This document shows positions 27,258 through 36,800 of a DNA stretch of 54,990 nucleotides, piece by piece (position 1 is the stretch's first letter; the number at the start of each line of letters is the position of its first letter). The stretch is taken from the NCBI GenBank assembly GCA_017541025.1, contig JAFXZY010000068.1, positions 1 through 54,990 on the forward strand. The letters run 5' to 3'. The notes beneath the pieces are model-generated. The model did not search any database. It was not told the origin of the DNA and was given only the letters and a program-made list of their open reading frames with translations. The translations under genes were made by a program, and so were the position numbers. Source of the stretch: Bacteroidaceae bacterium. GTDB taxonomy: Bacteria; Bacteroidota; Bacteroidia; Bacteroidales; Bacteroidaceae.

Positions 27258-28664
27258 TTACACTTCCGCTTTAAGTTGGCGGTAAGTTACTATCGGATGC
27301 TTAGCTGCCAGAACGTCATCTACACGGCCGATGGGTGTAAGGTGAGGAGCCGACTTAACCTCATCCGGATTTGTCTTTGCTTCCTCGGCAATCTTACGCA
27401 TCACAGCAATAAAGCCGTCTATCGTTTCCTTGGACTCGTTCTCTGTTGGCTCAATCATCAGAGACTCGTGGAACAGCAAGGGGAAGTAGATGGTTGGTGC
27501 ATGATAGCCGTAGTCCAGCAGGCGCTTGGCCACATCCATTGTGGTAACACCCGTGCTCTTATCTTTCAAGCCATCGAAAACAAACTCATGCTTGCACAAG
27601 CCATCGATAGGCAATTCATAAACATCCTTCAGACTTTCCTTAATGTAGTTTGCATTCAATGTGGCCAAAGGACCTACCAACTTTATGTTCTCGCGGCCTA
27701 GAGAGAGAATATAAGCATAGGCACGCATTGCTACAGCAAAGTTTCCGTGATATGGAGAAACTTCGGGGAAGAAGGGCTCCAACCCCTTTCTTACACCAAC
27801 CGGTCCTGCACCTGGTCCGCCACCTCCATGAGGGGTAGAGAATGTCTTGTGCAGATTAATATGCATAACATCAAAGCCCATATCACCAGGACGAGCTGCA
27901 CCCAACATAGGATTCAGATTTGCACCATCATAGTACATTAGGCCACCTGAAGCATGAACAAGTTTCTCTATTTCTGGAATTTGCTTTTCAAAGAGTCCCA
28001 ATGTGTTGGGATTGGTCATCATCATGGCTGCAATCTCCGGACCATGCTGTGCCAACAGCTCACGGAGTGCATCAACATCAACAGTTCCGTCACTAAGCGA
28101 CTTCACCTCCACAATCTCCAAGCCACAGACAGCAGCGCTGGCGGGATTAGTTCCGTGAGCAGAATCAGGCACAATAACCAGACGGCGAGCCTCATCACCC
28201 CTGCTCTCGTGATACTTCTTGATAACCATCAAACCCGTCAACTCACCATGAGCTCCAGCAAAAGGTTTCAGGGTAAAGGCATATAAACCCGTAAGTTCAT
28301 AAAGCGATTTACACAGCTGTTTACAAACCTCTTCAGCTCCCTGTGTTGTTTCAGCGGGTTGCAAAGGATGAAGGCCTGCAAACTGGGGCAACGCAGCCAC
28401 CTCCTCGTTAATCTTGGGATTATACTTCATGGTGCAGGAGCCCAGGGGATAGAAGCCGTTGTCCACACCAAAGTTATTTGCACTCAAATTGGTATAATGG
28501 CGAACCACGGTCATCTCGTCACACTCAGGCAGTTCAGCATCTTCCTTACGACGCATAGAAGCAGGAACCTCGTAGTCACCATACTGATTCTTGGGAAGAG
28601 AATAGCCTGAACGACCCTTCTGTGAAAGTTCGAAAATCAGGTTTCCGTATAGTCTGTTATTCAT
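27258..28664 (-). CDS. gcvPB: Glycine dehydrogenase (decarboxylating) subunit 2
   Basis: The 468-residue C-terminal half of glycine decarboxylase (P-protein), which carries pyridoxal phosphate. The lysine that binds the cofactor is in HINLHKTFSTPHGGGGPGAG near residue 270. PDSAHGTNPASAAVCGLEIV and MTNPNTLGLFE are further landmarks. With GcvPA it decarboxylates glycine and transfers the aminomethyl group to the lipoyl arm of GcvH. Its ATG overlaps the end of gcvPA by 4 nt (28661-28664), which suggests coupled translation. The split P-protein is the Bacteroidetes, Firmicutes and archaeal arrangement rather than the single 950-residue chain. Confidence 0.97.
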   Translation of the reverse strand: MNNRLYGNLIFELSQKGRSGYSLPKNQYGDYEVPASMRRKEDAELPECDEMTVVRHYTNLSANNFGVDNGFYPLGSCTMKYNPKINEEVAALPQFAGLHPLQPAETTQGAEEVCKQLCKSLYELTGLYAFTLKPFAGAHGELTGLMVIKKYHESRGDEARRLVIVPDSAHGTNPASAAVCGLEIVEVKSLSDGTVDVDALRELLAQHGPEIAAMMMTNPNTLGLFEKQIPEIEKLVHASGGLMYYDGANLNPMLGAARPGDMGFDVMHINLHKTFSTPHGGGGPGAGPVGVRKGLEPFFPEVSPYHGNFAVAMRAYAYILSLGRENIKLVGPLATLNANYIKESLKDVYELPIDGLCKHEFVFDGLKDKSTGVTTMDVAKRLLDYGYHAPTIYFPLLFHESLMIEPTENESKETIDGFIAVMRKIAEEAKTNPDEVKSAPHLTPIGRVDDVLAAKHPIVTYRQLKAEV

Positions 28665-29974
28665 AAGGCAGCAATCTTTATAAGGTTATCAACTTCTTCC
28701 TTTGTGCGCTTCTCGGTAACAGCAAACATCAGCTGATCAGCAGCTAACTTGATGCCGCCGAAGATGCCGTTTTCCGTCAAACGCTTCTGCAAGGCATCCA
28801 CATCACCATTGTAGCGAACCACAAACTCGTTAAAGAATGGCTGGTTGTAAACGAGAGTAAACTTTCCCATCTTCCGCAACCCGTCGCACAGATAATGTGC
28901 TCCGGCATAAGAAAGCTCGGCGGCTTCCTTTAAGCCCTGCTTACCCATGAGCGACATGTAAACAGTTGCCCAAAGAGCCATCAGACTCTGATTAGAGCAA
29001 ATGTTGCTAGTAGCCTTCTGGCGGCGGATATGCTGCTCGCGAGCCTGCAATGTCAGCACAAAGGCACGCTGGCCGCGGTTATCCTGTGTCATACCGACGA
29101 TACGTCCCGGTATCTTGCGGATAAGTTTCTCGGTGCAACACATATAGCCCACGTATGGACCACCCCACTGCATGGGAATGCCCAGACTCTGGCCGTCGCC
29201 CACAGCTATGTCGGCTCCCCATTCGCCAGGAGTTTTCAGGACAGCCAAATCTGCTGCCACACTATTCATAATAAAGAGTGACTTATGGTTGTGGCAGGCA
29301 TCAGCAAAGCCCTCGTAATTTTCCACAATACCATAGAAATTTGGCTGCTGTACCAGTACACCAGCGATGTCTGTAGAAAGTTGAGAGTTGAGGGCTGAGA
29401 GGTCCGTAACACCATCCTTGGCAGGAATCATCTCTATCTCTATGCCATGAAAATGAGCGTACGTCTTTACCACAGCCAGAATTTTGGGGTCGATGGTTTC
29501 GCTCACCAGCACCTTGTTCTGCTTCTTGCCTGCAGCAACTGCCATCATCACAGCCTCGGCAGTAGCAGTAGTTCCGTCGTACATCGAGGCATTGCTGATG
29601 TCCATGCCTGTAAGCTCAGCCATCATGCTCTGGTACTCGAAGATGTAATGCAGCGTACCCTGTGAAATTTCTGCCTGATAGGGAGTGTAGCTGGTCAGGA
29701 ACTCAGAACGACTGAGCAACTGTGGAATCACGCTGGGAGTATAATGGTCATATACACCGGCACCAGCGAAGCATGTCAGAGGCTTGTTCTGGGCGCCAAG
29801 TTTTTCAAAGAGCTGGCGAACCTCAATCTCGCTCATCTCCTCGGGCAACTGATAGTCGCCGCGGAAGCGAATCTGCTCTGGTACCTCGGCATAGAGGTCG
29901 TCAAGGCTCTTGATGCCCACCTTCTGGAACATAGCCTGAAGGTCGGCATCAGTATGAGGAAAGTATTTAAACAT
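28661..29974 (-). CDS. gcvPA: Glycine dehydrogenase (decarboxylating) subunit 1
   Basis: The 437-residue N-terminal half of glycine decarboxylase. It starts MFKYFPHTDADLQAMFQKVG, and contains FAGAGVYDHYTPSVIPQLLS, SEFLTSYTPYQAEISQGTLH and ISNASMYDGTTATAEAVMMA, all typical of GcvPA. It lacks the cofactor lysine, which is in GcvPB; the two halves form the active heterotetramer. It is preceded by gcvH with a 30-nt gap of low-complexity AT sequence. Confidence 0.97.
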   Translation of the reverse strand: MFKYFPHTDADLQAMFQKVGIKSLDDLYAEVPEQIRFRGDYQLPEEMSEIEVRQLFEKLGAQNKPLTCFAGAGVYDHYTPSVIPQLLSRSEFLTSYTPYQAEISQGTLHYIFEYQSMMAELTGMDISNASMYDGTTATAEAVMMAVAAGKKQNKVLVSETIDPKILAVVKTYAHFHGIEIEMIPAKDGVTDLSALNSQLSTDIAGVLVQQPNFYGIVENYEGFADACHNHKSLFIMNSVAADLAVLKTPGEWGADIAVGDGQSLGIPMQWGGPYVGYMCCTEKLIRKIPGRIVGMTQDNRGQRAFVLTLQAREQHIRRQKATSNICSNQSLMALWATVYMSLMGKQGLKEAAELSYAGAHYLCDGLRKMGKFTLVYNQPFFNEFVVRYNGDVDALQKRLTENGIFGGIKLAADQLMFAVTEKRTKEEVDNLIKIAAL

Positions 29975-30004
29975 TATTTTCTATTAAGAATTATAAATTT
30001 TGAA

Positions 30005-30388
30005 TTATGCATTCTCGCAAAATGCCTCGTAAGCCTTCGCATCCATCAGTGCATCCAGTTCACTCTTGTCTGAGAGTTCCACCTTGATAATCCAGTTCTC
30101 CCAGGGATCCTTGTTAAGTAGTTCGGGCTCATCGTCAAGGGCTTCGTTTACCTCAACGATAGTTCCGCTAACGGGCGAGATGATATCGCTGGCAGCCTTA
30201 ACGCTCTCCACGGCACCGAATTCCTCGCCGGCTGTTACCTCATCGTCCACATCGGGCAGGTCCACGTAAACCACGTTGCCCAATGCATGCTGAGCATAAT
30301 CTGTAATTCCTATGTAACCAATGTTACCTTCTACCTTTACATACTCATGTGACTCGCTGTAATAGAGTCCTTCTTTTACTGTTGCCAT
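30005..30388 (-). CDS. gcvH: Glycine cleavage system H protein
   Basis: A 127-residue lipoyl carrier. The start is the ATG at 30,388 (MATVKEGLYYSESHEYVKVE); the frame stays open for 24 more codons upstream, but those residues (rich in Lys, Asn and Arg) are not part of the family. The lipoylated lysine is in GAVESVKAASDIISPVSG near residue 62. GcvH shuttles the aminomethyl group from GcvPA/PB to GcvT and its reduced arm to Lpd. The 129-nt spacer from gcvT contains a short hairpin, CGAGC/GCTCG at 30,439-30,456, and pyrimidine-rich tracts. Confidence 0.97.
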   Translation of the reverse strand: MATVKEGLYYSESHEYVKVEGNIGYIGITDYAQHALGNVVYVDLPDVDDEVTAGEEFGAVESVKAASDIISPVSGTIVEVNEALDDEPELLNKDPWENWIIKVELSDKSELDALMDAKAYEAFCENA

Positions 30389-30517
30389 AATATTGAAATT
30401 ATTTAGTTTATTATTTTTTTCACTTTTTGACCTGTGGTCGAGCCTGCTCACGCTCGGCAATGCTTAAGCAAACTTATCATTGCTCTTGCTCAATGGCAGC
30501 CTTCACTCTTTCACTTT

Positions 30518-31594
30518 TCACTTCTTATAGTGTTTGTCATAGAAACGTTTCTTAACCACTTCGCCAGAGAAGACCTTCTTTCTAATCTGAACCTGTAGCG
30601 GAGTTCCGAGCTTAGCAAAGTTACTGTCCACAAGTGCCATACAAACACTCTTGTCCGAAGAAATCGTATGGTAACCGGTTGTTACCTCGCCGATAGTCTT
30701 ACCCTCAGCATTGAGCACGGGATAACCATGACGAGGGATTGCCTTATCTTGCAGTTCTATGCCGACCAGCTTCTTGGCCACGCCCTCGGTCTTCTGCTTC
30801 AGAAGAGCCTCCTTACCTACAAACTCTTCTTTGTCTAACTTGACAAAAATACCTAGTCCCGCCATAATGGGGGAAATGTCCTCACTCAACTCATCGCCAT
30901 AAAGAGGCAAACCTACCTCAAAGCGCAAGGTATCACGGCAACCCAAACCACAGGGTTTGCAACGGCCGCTCCGGATGAGTTTGTCCCAACACTCATTAAT
31001 ATAACCGGGTCCGGCATAAATCTCAAATCCATCCTCGCCCGTGTAGCCGGTACGACTTACGATAACATCGTCAATAGTCTTTACGGTATAGAATTCCAGT
31101 TCCTTGCAAGCAAGGCCCAGCACCTGTTCCACTATCTGCTCAGCCTCAGGACCTTGCACTGCCAACTGGCCATATTCGTCGCTACGATTCTGTAGGTCGA
31201 TATTGAATCCCTTGGCCTGCTCCTGCATCCAAGCCCAATCCTTATCTATATTTGCGGCATTGATAACCAAGAAGAAGTTGTCCTCTCCCATTTTGTATAC
31301 CAGCAGGTCATCTACGGTGCCGCCATTCTCATAGCACATCATACCATAGAAGATTTTTCCCTTGGGAGCACCTTTCACATCATTGGTAAAGATGTGTTGC
31401 ACATAGCGCTCGGCATCCACACCACAAACGGTTACTTCGCCCATGTGGCTCACGTCGAAAACGCCGCAAGCCGTACGTACAGCCTGATGCTCGTCTGTAA
31501 TGTTTGTGTACTGAATGGGCATATCAAAGCCCGCAAAGGGTGACATCAGAGCCCCCAATGCCACATGTTTGTCATAAAGGCAAGTCTGTTTCAT
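30518..31594 (-). CDS. gcvT: Aminomethyltransferase (glycine cleavage T protein)
   Basis: A 358-residue tetrahydrofolate-dependent enzyme that takes the aminomethyl group from GcvH, releasing ammonia and forming methylene-tetrahydrofolate. Landmarks: MSPFAGFDMPIQYTNITDEH and FDVSHMGEV near the N-terminus, SRTGYTGEDGFEIYAG, and the CGLGCRDTLRFEVGLPLYGD signature in the folate-binding region. Length is normal. It is the second gene of the operon, 58 nt after the lipoate ligase and 129 nt before gcvH. Confidence 0.97.
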   Translation of the reverse strand: MKQTCLYDKHVALGALMSPFAGFDMPIQYTNITDEHQAVRTACGVFDVSHMGEVTVCGVDAERYVQHIFTNDVKGAPKGKIFYGMMCYENGGTVDDLLVYKMGEDNFFLVINAANIDKDWAWMQEQAKGFNIDLQNRSDEYGQLAVQGPEAEQIVEQVLGLACKELEFYTVKTIDDVIVSRTGYTGEDGFEIYAGPGYINECWDKLIRSGRCKPCGLGCRDTLRFEVGLPLYGDELSEDISPIMAGLGIFVKLDKEEFVGKEALLKQKTEGVAKKLVGIELQDKAIPRHGYPVLNAEGKTIGEVTTGYHTISSDKSVCMALVDSNFAKLGTPLQVQIRKKVFSGEVVKKRFYDKHYKK

Positions 31595-31652
31595 AATATC
31601 TATTTTTGTTAACTCTTTTTATTTTTATTAGTTCCCGTATACAATCCCGTTT

Positions 31653-32366
31653 TTACATCCTTTGAATGAACTCACGGTCCAGGTATTCCTGCTCTATCCT
31701 TCGGATGCCTTCCACATCTGCCTCAGTAAGCTGTAACTCGCCGTCGCAAAGCGTTTGGCGGACGAAAGCCTTCAGTTCCCCGATGTTCTGGCTGATGTAA
31801 TCCTTCAGGAATGTGATGCGCTGTCGAACGCTCTCAATACCTTTTTTCTGCAACTTTTCTGCCGATGGCGTAATGGCGTTCAGCATATGCTCCATGTTAG
31901 TTTCATAAAGCATGGTGCTATGTACGATACTATGCCCGGGCAACTGATAGAATGCCGTTCCGCAGACCTTCCGGTCGCCAATCATCACATCGTTGTGTGT
32001 GCTGCCCACAGCCTCAACTCCCAGTTTCTGCAGCACGAAGATTATCATCGTCATAAAGCGATTGAAGGTAAAAGGCACATTGTCGCTCCTTGTGATAACG
32101 GACAGCATGATGTTGCCCTCGTCAGCATAAACGCAACCGCCGCCGCTCTTGCGTCTGAACATCTCTATACCATGTTGCCTGCAGTACTCGGTATTCACCT
32201 CGTTCTGCAACACTTGATTCCTTCCGATGATAACCGTAGGACCTACCTGCCACATAAAGAAGCAGTCAGGCTCGTCTATGTGTCGCGCCACATACTCCTC
32301 CATGGCCAGGTAGAACGAAAGGTGAGTGTCTCCCGTTAAAGTATCCGGCAATGTTATGTACTTCAT
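31653..32366 (-). CDS. lplA: Lipoate--protein ligase family protein
   Basis: A 237-residue enzyme of the LplA/LipB fold that attaches lipoate, via lipoyl-AMP, to carrier proteins. The start is the ATG at 32,366 (MKYITLPDTLTGDTHLSFYL); 30 upstream in-frame codons are basic and aromatic and unlike the family, and a promoter overlaps them. The signature is RRKSGGGCVYADEGNIMLSV, with GRNQVLQNEVN before it; the catalytic lysine is likely in NDVMIGDRKVCGTAFY. It has the short form, without the accessory domain of the 337-residue E. coli enzyme. As first gene of the operon, its obvious substrate is GcvH, encoded two genes later. Confidence 0.9.
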   Translation of the reverse strand: MKYITLPDTLTGDTHLSFYLAMEEYVARHIDEPDCFFMWQVGPTVIIGRNQVLQNEVNTEYCRQHGIEMFRRKSGGGCVYADEGNIMLSVITRSDNVPFTFNRFMTMIIFVLQKLGVEAVGSTHNDVMIGDRKVCGTAFYQLPGHSIVHSTMLYETNMEHMLNAITPSAEKLQKKGIESVRQRITFLKDYISQNIGELKAFVRQTLCDGELQLTEADVEGIRRIEQEYLDREFIQRM

Positions 32367-32374
32367 TCTGCCCG

Positions 32375-32407
32375 CAAATTTATGAAAAAAGATGTAATAC
32401 CTCCAAA
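32375..32407 (-). promoter_or_regulatory. Possible promoter of the lplA-gcv operon
   Basis: On the reverse strand TTTG (32404-32407), 21 nt, TAAATTTG (32375-32382). The leader to the ATG at 32,366 would be very short, close to leaderless, so this is only a candidate. Confidence 0.4.
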
Positions 32408-32486
32408 ATATTTCCTGAAAATATTTTTTTCCGCACGTAGCAGTTATTTTTATCACGTGTGGCAGTAAAGTTTACAAGGAAAAACA

Positions 32487-32494
32487 TACCTTTG
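32487..32494 (+). promoter_or_regulatory. -7 box upstream of the ECF sigma operon
   Basis: TACCTTTG, about 85 nt before the ATG at 32,578. No matching TTTG at the -33 position is seen. An ECF operon of this kind may use its own sigma factor instead. Confidence 0.4.
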
Positions 32495-32577
32495 ATGCAT
32501 AAAATATTGAAAAAAATCATTTTTCTTGTTACAAAACGAGAACTTGTGCGTTAAATATACAAAAGGGTGTATAAAAA

Positions 32578-33051
32578 ATGAGCAAAAACTTCCTGACAGA
32601 AGCCTATAAGAAGTTGCGACAGCGGTTGCAGCATGAGGATTCGTATAAGGAAGAAGATGCGCTAAACGATGCCTTCTGCCAGTTGTGGTGCAGTCCATAT
32701 AACCCCGCTACCACCCTTGAAGGAGAAAAGCTGCTCTCTGTCGCCACGCATCGCAGACAGATAAGTCTGTGGCGAGAAGAGAAGAGGCATCCTCATACAT
32801 CCCTTGATAAAGTCTGCATCGCCCTGCCACCACCCGACACAGATGGGCAGGAAACGTTTCTTCAAATAAAAACGCTGATAGAACGCCAACTGACACCACT
32901 TCAGAAAGAAATTCTCACTCGGCACGATATTAACGATGAAACGTACAAACAAATAGCAGAAAGCCTTGGGATGCAGGAAGCTGCCATTAGGATGCAGCTG
33001 AGCAGAGCCAGAAACATAATCAGAGAAACCTATAAAAAGACAAAGAGATGA
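32578..33051 (+). CDS. RNA polymerase ECF-type sigma factor
   Basis: A 157-residue sigma-70 family protein. Region 2 spans about 1-75 (AYKKLRQRLQHEDSYKEEDA, then DAFCQLWCSP and a helix ending HRRQISLWREEKRHP). Region 4 is at about 105-155, LTPLQKEILTRHDINDETYK and IAESLGMQEAAIRMQLSRAR, a clear helix-turn-helix for the -35-like element. Length fits extracytoplasmic-function sigma factors of Bacteroidetes. Its stop overlaps the start of the anti-sigma-like gene by 4 nt, the usual coupling of sigma and anti-sigma. No SusC or FecI/FecR set is nearby, so its regulon is probably the operon itself and envelope genes. Confidence 0.9.
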   Translation: MSKNFLTEAYKKLRQRLQHEDSYKEEDALNDAFCQLWCSPYNPATTLEGEKLLSVATHRRQISLWREEKRHPHTSLDKVCIALPPPDTDGQETFLQIKTLIERQLTPLQKEILTRHDINDETYKQIAESLGMQEAAIRMQLSRARNIIRETYKKTKR

Positions 33052-33422
33052 CACAGCACGACTTATCTTATTGGGAAGAAATGGCACAGCGCTACTTCCT
33101 GGCAAAAACCACCGATGAGGAGGAGCAAAGGCTGCGTAAATTCCTTTGTACCAAAGAGGCTCAGAATGCTCGTTTCGACGAGATCAGGGCCACCCTCTCC
33201 TATCTGCATGTTAGCAGAGTACAGCACAAACTGTCCCTTAAGCATCCGTTTAGAGCCTTAGCCATTGCCGCATGCCTGGGCGCCATAGCTTTCCTGGGAT
33301 GGTACCAGTATCAACAGCAGGACATCAGCAGCGTACGTATTGCCGGTCAGGATGTTGAAGCTGATGCTTCCCTGCTGATGGAACGCCAACTGACAGAAAT
33401 GTTTTCATCCACCAATCCGTAA
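33048..33422 (+). CDS. Membrane-bound anti-sigma-like protein
   Basis: A 124-residue protein of the size and layout of small anti-sigma factors. The N-terminal 60 residues are cytoplasmic and helical (YWEEMAQRYFLAKTTDEEEQ, RLRKFLCTKEAQ). A single membrane segment lies near 66-84 (RALAIAACLGAIAFLGW). Only about 40 residues follow in the periplasm, with no FecR domain. Its position, overlapping the sigma gene by 4 nt, is the main evidence for the role; no family motif is decisive. The short outer part suggests sensing through another protein, perhaps those encoded downstream. Confidence 0.75.
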   Translation: MTQHDLSYWEEMAQRYFLAKTTDEEEQRLRKFLCTKEAQNARFDEIRATLSYLHVSRVQHKLSLKHPFRALAIAACLGAIAFLGWYQYQQQDISSVRIAGQDVEADASLLMERQLTEMFSSTNP

Positions 33423-33432
33423 TTCCCTACCC

Positions 33433-33870
33433 ATGAAGAAGATTCTAACAATTATATTAGTCATGCTAAACCCACATCTTGGCTTGTGGGCACAGAAAGG
33501 CCTGTCTATTCAGGCGGTCTTTGACGAGCTGGCTGTAAAAAAGAATGCTACGGAGGTGGTAATGAGCGGCAAAAGGCTGAAGAACTTCCACCTGACGTAC
33601 TTCCATAGTCTTGAAATCAAGAACCCGTCGGCTGCCGACCATCTACGTATCGCATCACTTGTGCAAACTGATGCCGCACGGGCTATAACCGCAGAAGAAA
33701 CTTCTGAACACCACTTCTATGAGCTGCCACAACGTAAGGGCTTGCACGCCTACATCCTCTACCGCAACAACGGTCCCACTCTTACCCTTATCTATATTGA
33801 GGGCAAGGCCACCCTGAAACAAATAAAGCAATTCTTCCAGAAAAACAATCGGAAAAATGAAACAATATAA
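33433..33870 (+). CDS. Small exported protein, DUF6108-like
   Basis: A 145-residue protein with signal peptide MKKILTIILVMLNPHLGLWA. The mature part contains GLSIQAVFDELAVKKNATEV, SGKRLKNFHLTYFHSLEIKN and a C-terminal TLTLIYIEGKATLKQIKQFF. I recall this arrangement from a Bacteroidales family called DUF6108, but am not certain. It lies 10 nt after the anti-sigma-like gene and overlaps the next gene by 14 nt, so it belongs to the same transcript. A periplasmic partner for the sigma/anti-sigma pair is possible. Confidence 0.8.
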   Translation: MKKILTIILVMLNPHLGLWAQKGLSIQAVFDELAVKKNATEVVMSGKRLKNFHLTYFHSLEIKNPSAADHLRIASLVQTDAARAITAEETSEHHFYELPQRKGLHAYILYRNNGPTLTLIYIEGKATLKQIKQFFQKNNRKNETI

Positions 33871-36800
33871 CTTATACATATTACTTGCCATTCTTACGGT
33901 TATCTCCCCCGCTTATGCTGCCGAAGGGGATAGTCTGCAATGGGACTTTACCGACCTCGTTCAGGGCACCAAGGAGAATCCTGCCCTGCCTACATCCTTG
34001 GAAGGCTGGAAAGAACATCTGGAAACATTTGGCAGGAACATTCCGCAAGAAGAAGTGTTTGTACACATGGACAATACCTGCTACTTTGCCGGCGACACGC
34101 TTTTCTTCAAGGCATACGTCCGCCGAAGCGATACAGGCAAGCTTACCAATCTCAGCCAGCTACTTTATGCCGAGCTCTGGAATCAGGAAGGTTATATGCT
34201 GGAACGACATCTGGTTAAACTTAAAGACGGGCAGGGAACAGGCTCTTTTGTACTCAACGATTCTCTCTATGGCGGCTTTTACGAGTTGCGTGCCTACACC
34301 CGTTGGCAACTCAACTGGGGAGAATACCAGCATCCGCACACGTGGCCTGCCGAACGATGGTTCTTCAACAAGAAAATGGCCAAGGAGTTCTACCGTGATT
34401 ACGAGAAACTCTACTGTCGCATCTTCCCCATCTACGATAAGCCCGAAACGCCCGGCCTCTATAGCCACGATATGACGGAACGCCCCCATATGCGATACTT
34501 CCGTACCGATGTAAAGAAGAAACCTCCCGTAGTTAACCTCTACCCTGAGGGCGGAGTAATAGTTGAAGGTACGCGTGCACGCGTGGCTTTTGAGGCTAAC
34601 GAGGCCGATGGCGAGCATATCTCAGGCATCATGCGCCTATACGGTAGGGGCGGAAAATTGCTTCAAGAACAGCGGACCGAGAACCGAGGCAGAGGAACGC
34701 TGGAGTTTACCTACGAGCCAGACGTTACCTACTCCACCATTTTTACCAGCGATAGCAATCAGGTTATCCGTCAGCGTTTACCCAAGGCCGAAAAAGACGG
34801 ATGTGCCGTTCGTACCGATATCATGAATCAGCAGCTTTTACTTACCCTGCAACCACGAGGCGAAGCTGCCAACGAGACGCTGGGCGTTACCGTTACCGTG
34901 GGCGGTGCATTGCATTATTTTCAGAAGTTCCGTGCCGAGGACACCCAAATCAGCATCCCTACCGACTCTCTGCCTACGGGTGTTGCACAAGTAACGGTCT
35001 ATAATGCGCAAGGGCGTGTGTATAGCGACCGTCTTTGCTTCATCCGTCATCAGCAGGACATAAAGACCGCCCAAATGCACTTCTCAGGTATTCGCTCCCA
35101 ATACGAACCTTTTGATTCCATTCGTGTAGCCGTAGAGAATCCTCAGGCTGCAGGCTCTACCATCTCTCTGGCTGTCAGAGATGCTTCCACATCAGAATAT
35201 CTGTACGATAGTAGCAATATTCTTACCGAAATGCTGCTATGCAGTCAGATTCGCGGCTTTGTGGAACAGCCCGATTATTACTTCGAGAAAGACGATGAGA
35301 CACACCGTCGCCACCTCGACCTCCTACTGATGGTACAAGGCTGGAGGCGCCATAACTGGATAACTATGGCCACCCCCGGCATATTCCGCGTCAATCATCC
35401 ATTCGAAAAAACGCCCATTTACTTTGGTGCCGTTTACCGTTATGTAGCCATCGGACATGAAGGTTTCGGGGGCTGGGGTAATATGATGGACCAGGATATC
35501 AAGCATTATGATTTCGCCCGTCCTGAGGGCGGCGAATGGTTCTCACACAGCAAATTGCGCAAGCCGCAGGGCATGATTCCCATCTTAGGAAATGCCAGCG
35601 AAGCACGCGACAAACATAACGCATACAGCTATCTGCTGAAAGACAATGAGTCGGCAACCTTTGATGGACGTAATTACTACGATGAGGGCAATCTGCACCG
35701 TGAAGTACGTGTGCATGCCGAATACCATAAGCCAACCGACGTAGGCGTAGAAAGCGTCTATGGAGAACTCACCACCAAGAACGGACGCTTTGTTCTTGAA
35801 TTCCCAGGCTTCTACAACCGTTGTACCCTTGATTTGTCGGCTTCCGATACTACCAAATGGAAAGAGCCGTTGACTATCACCCGTAAAGGACGCCGACTGC
35901 TCCGCAAACGCGATAAACTGATGAGTAAGGGCAAGGCCGTTCCCAGTTTGGAGCATCAATGGGTGAAGCCATCAGAGACCGATTACCCCGAATTCTATGT
36001 CCGCCTGACACCTTACCATCCCCGCTTCTGCAAACCTTTTAGCTTCTACCATACCCATGTGGCACCGCCAAGGGAGGGAACAGCCTTAATGTCCAGCTTA
36101 CGCGGCGGACACACATTGGCTACAGTTACAGTTCGCAGCAAGCATGGCGGACTACGTTCGTACGACAGTTCACATCCAGCTGTCACACGCGATGCTTATC
36201 AGATATTCAATGAATGTGTGGATGCTGGCTTCACACCCGGATGGTTTGCCGGAAAGAATGCATTCTCCAAGTGGGTGGAACGCCTGCTGGTTGGAGATAT
36301 GAATATGTACAGGCATTACCAGAGGTACCAAGATGCTGTGGAGATTAATCGCTCTTTATGGCACACTTCCGCCACCTCAAATAATATGTTACACTTCTCG
36401 TTTAGAGGACCCGCCAAGTACGGATTGCAGGCTACCAGCGCCGTAGAGCATCACCGCCCTACTGCCGACGACCGGAGAGCTCTACGCTATGCTTGGGTAG
36501 ACCCTGCTGATAGCTACTTAGGCTGGGCTGATGTTGCAGGAAGAAGATACAATCCCGGCCTTGGCTGGAGCACTTCTAACCGTTCCGCCTTCTCCTTTAC
36601 CGGAATGGACGAGAAGACCATGCAACTGGATTATCTGCGCTCACTCCGCTCGGTAGACCTTGTCACCGACTATGCTCCGCGTATGGAGGGCAGCCCGCGC
36701 TATTCGGGTGCCAATCAGCCGACGGTAGATGTGGGCTATAAACTACTTACAAAAGGCAAACGCGAAACATATCGCGACCGTCACTTCGTCCTTCAAGGCT

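Noticed and set aside
30389-30517. Glycine riboswitch or promoter between gcvT and gcvH
   Set aside because: Only a 5-bp hairpin and low-complexity sequence are visible; none of the conserved riboswitch core.
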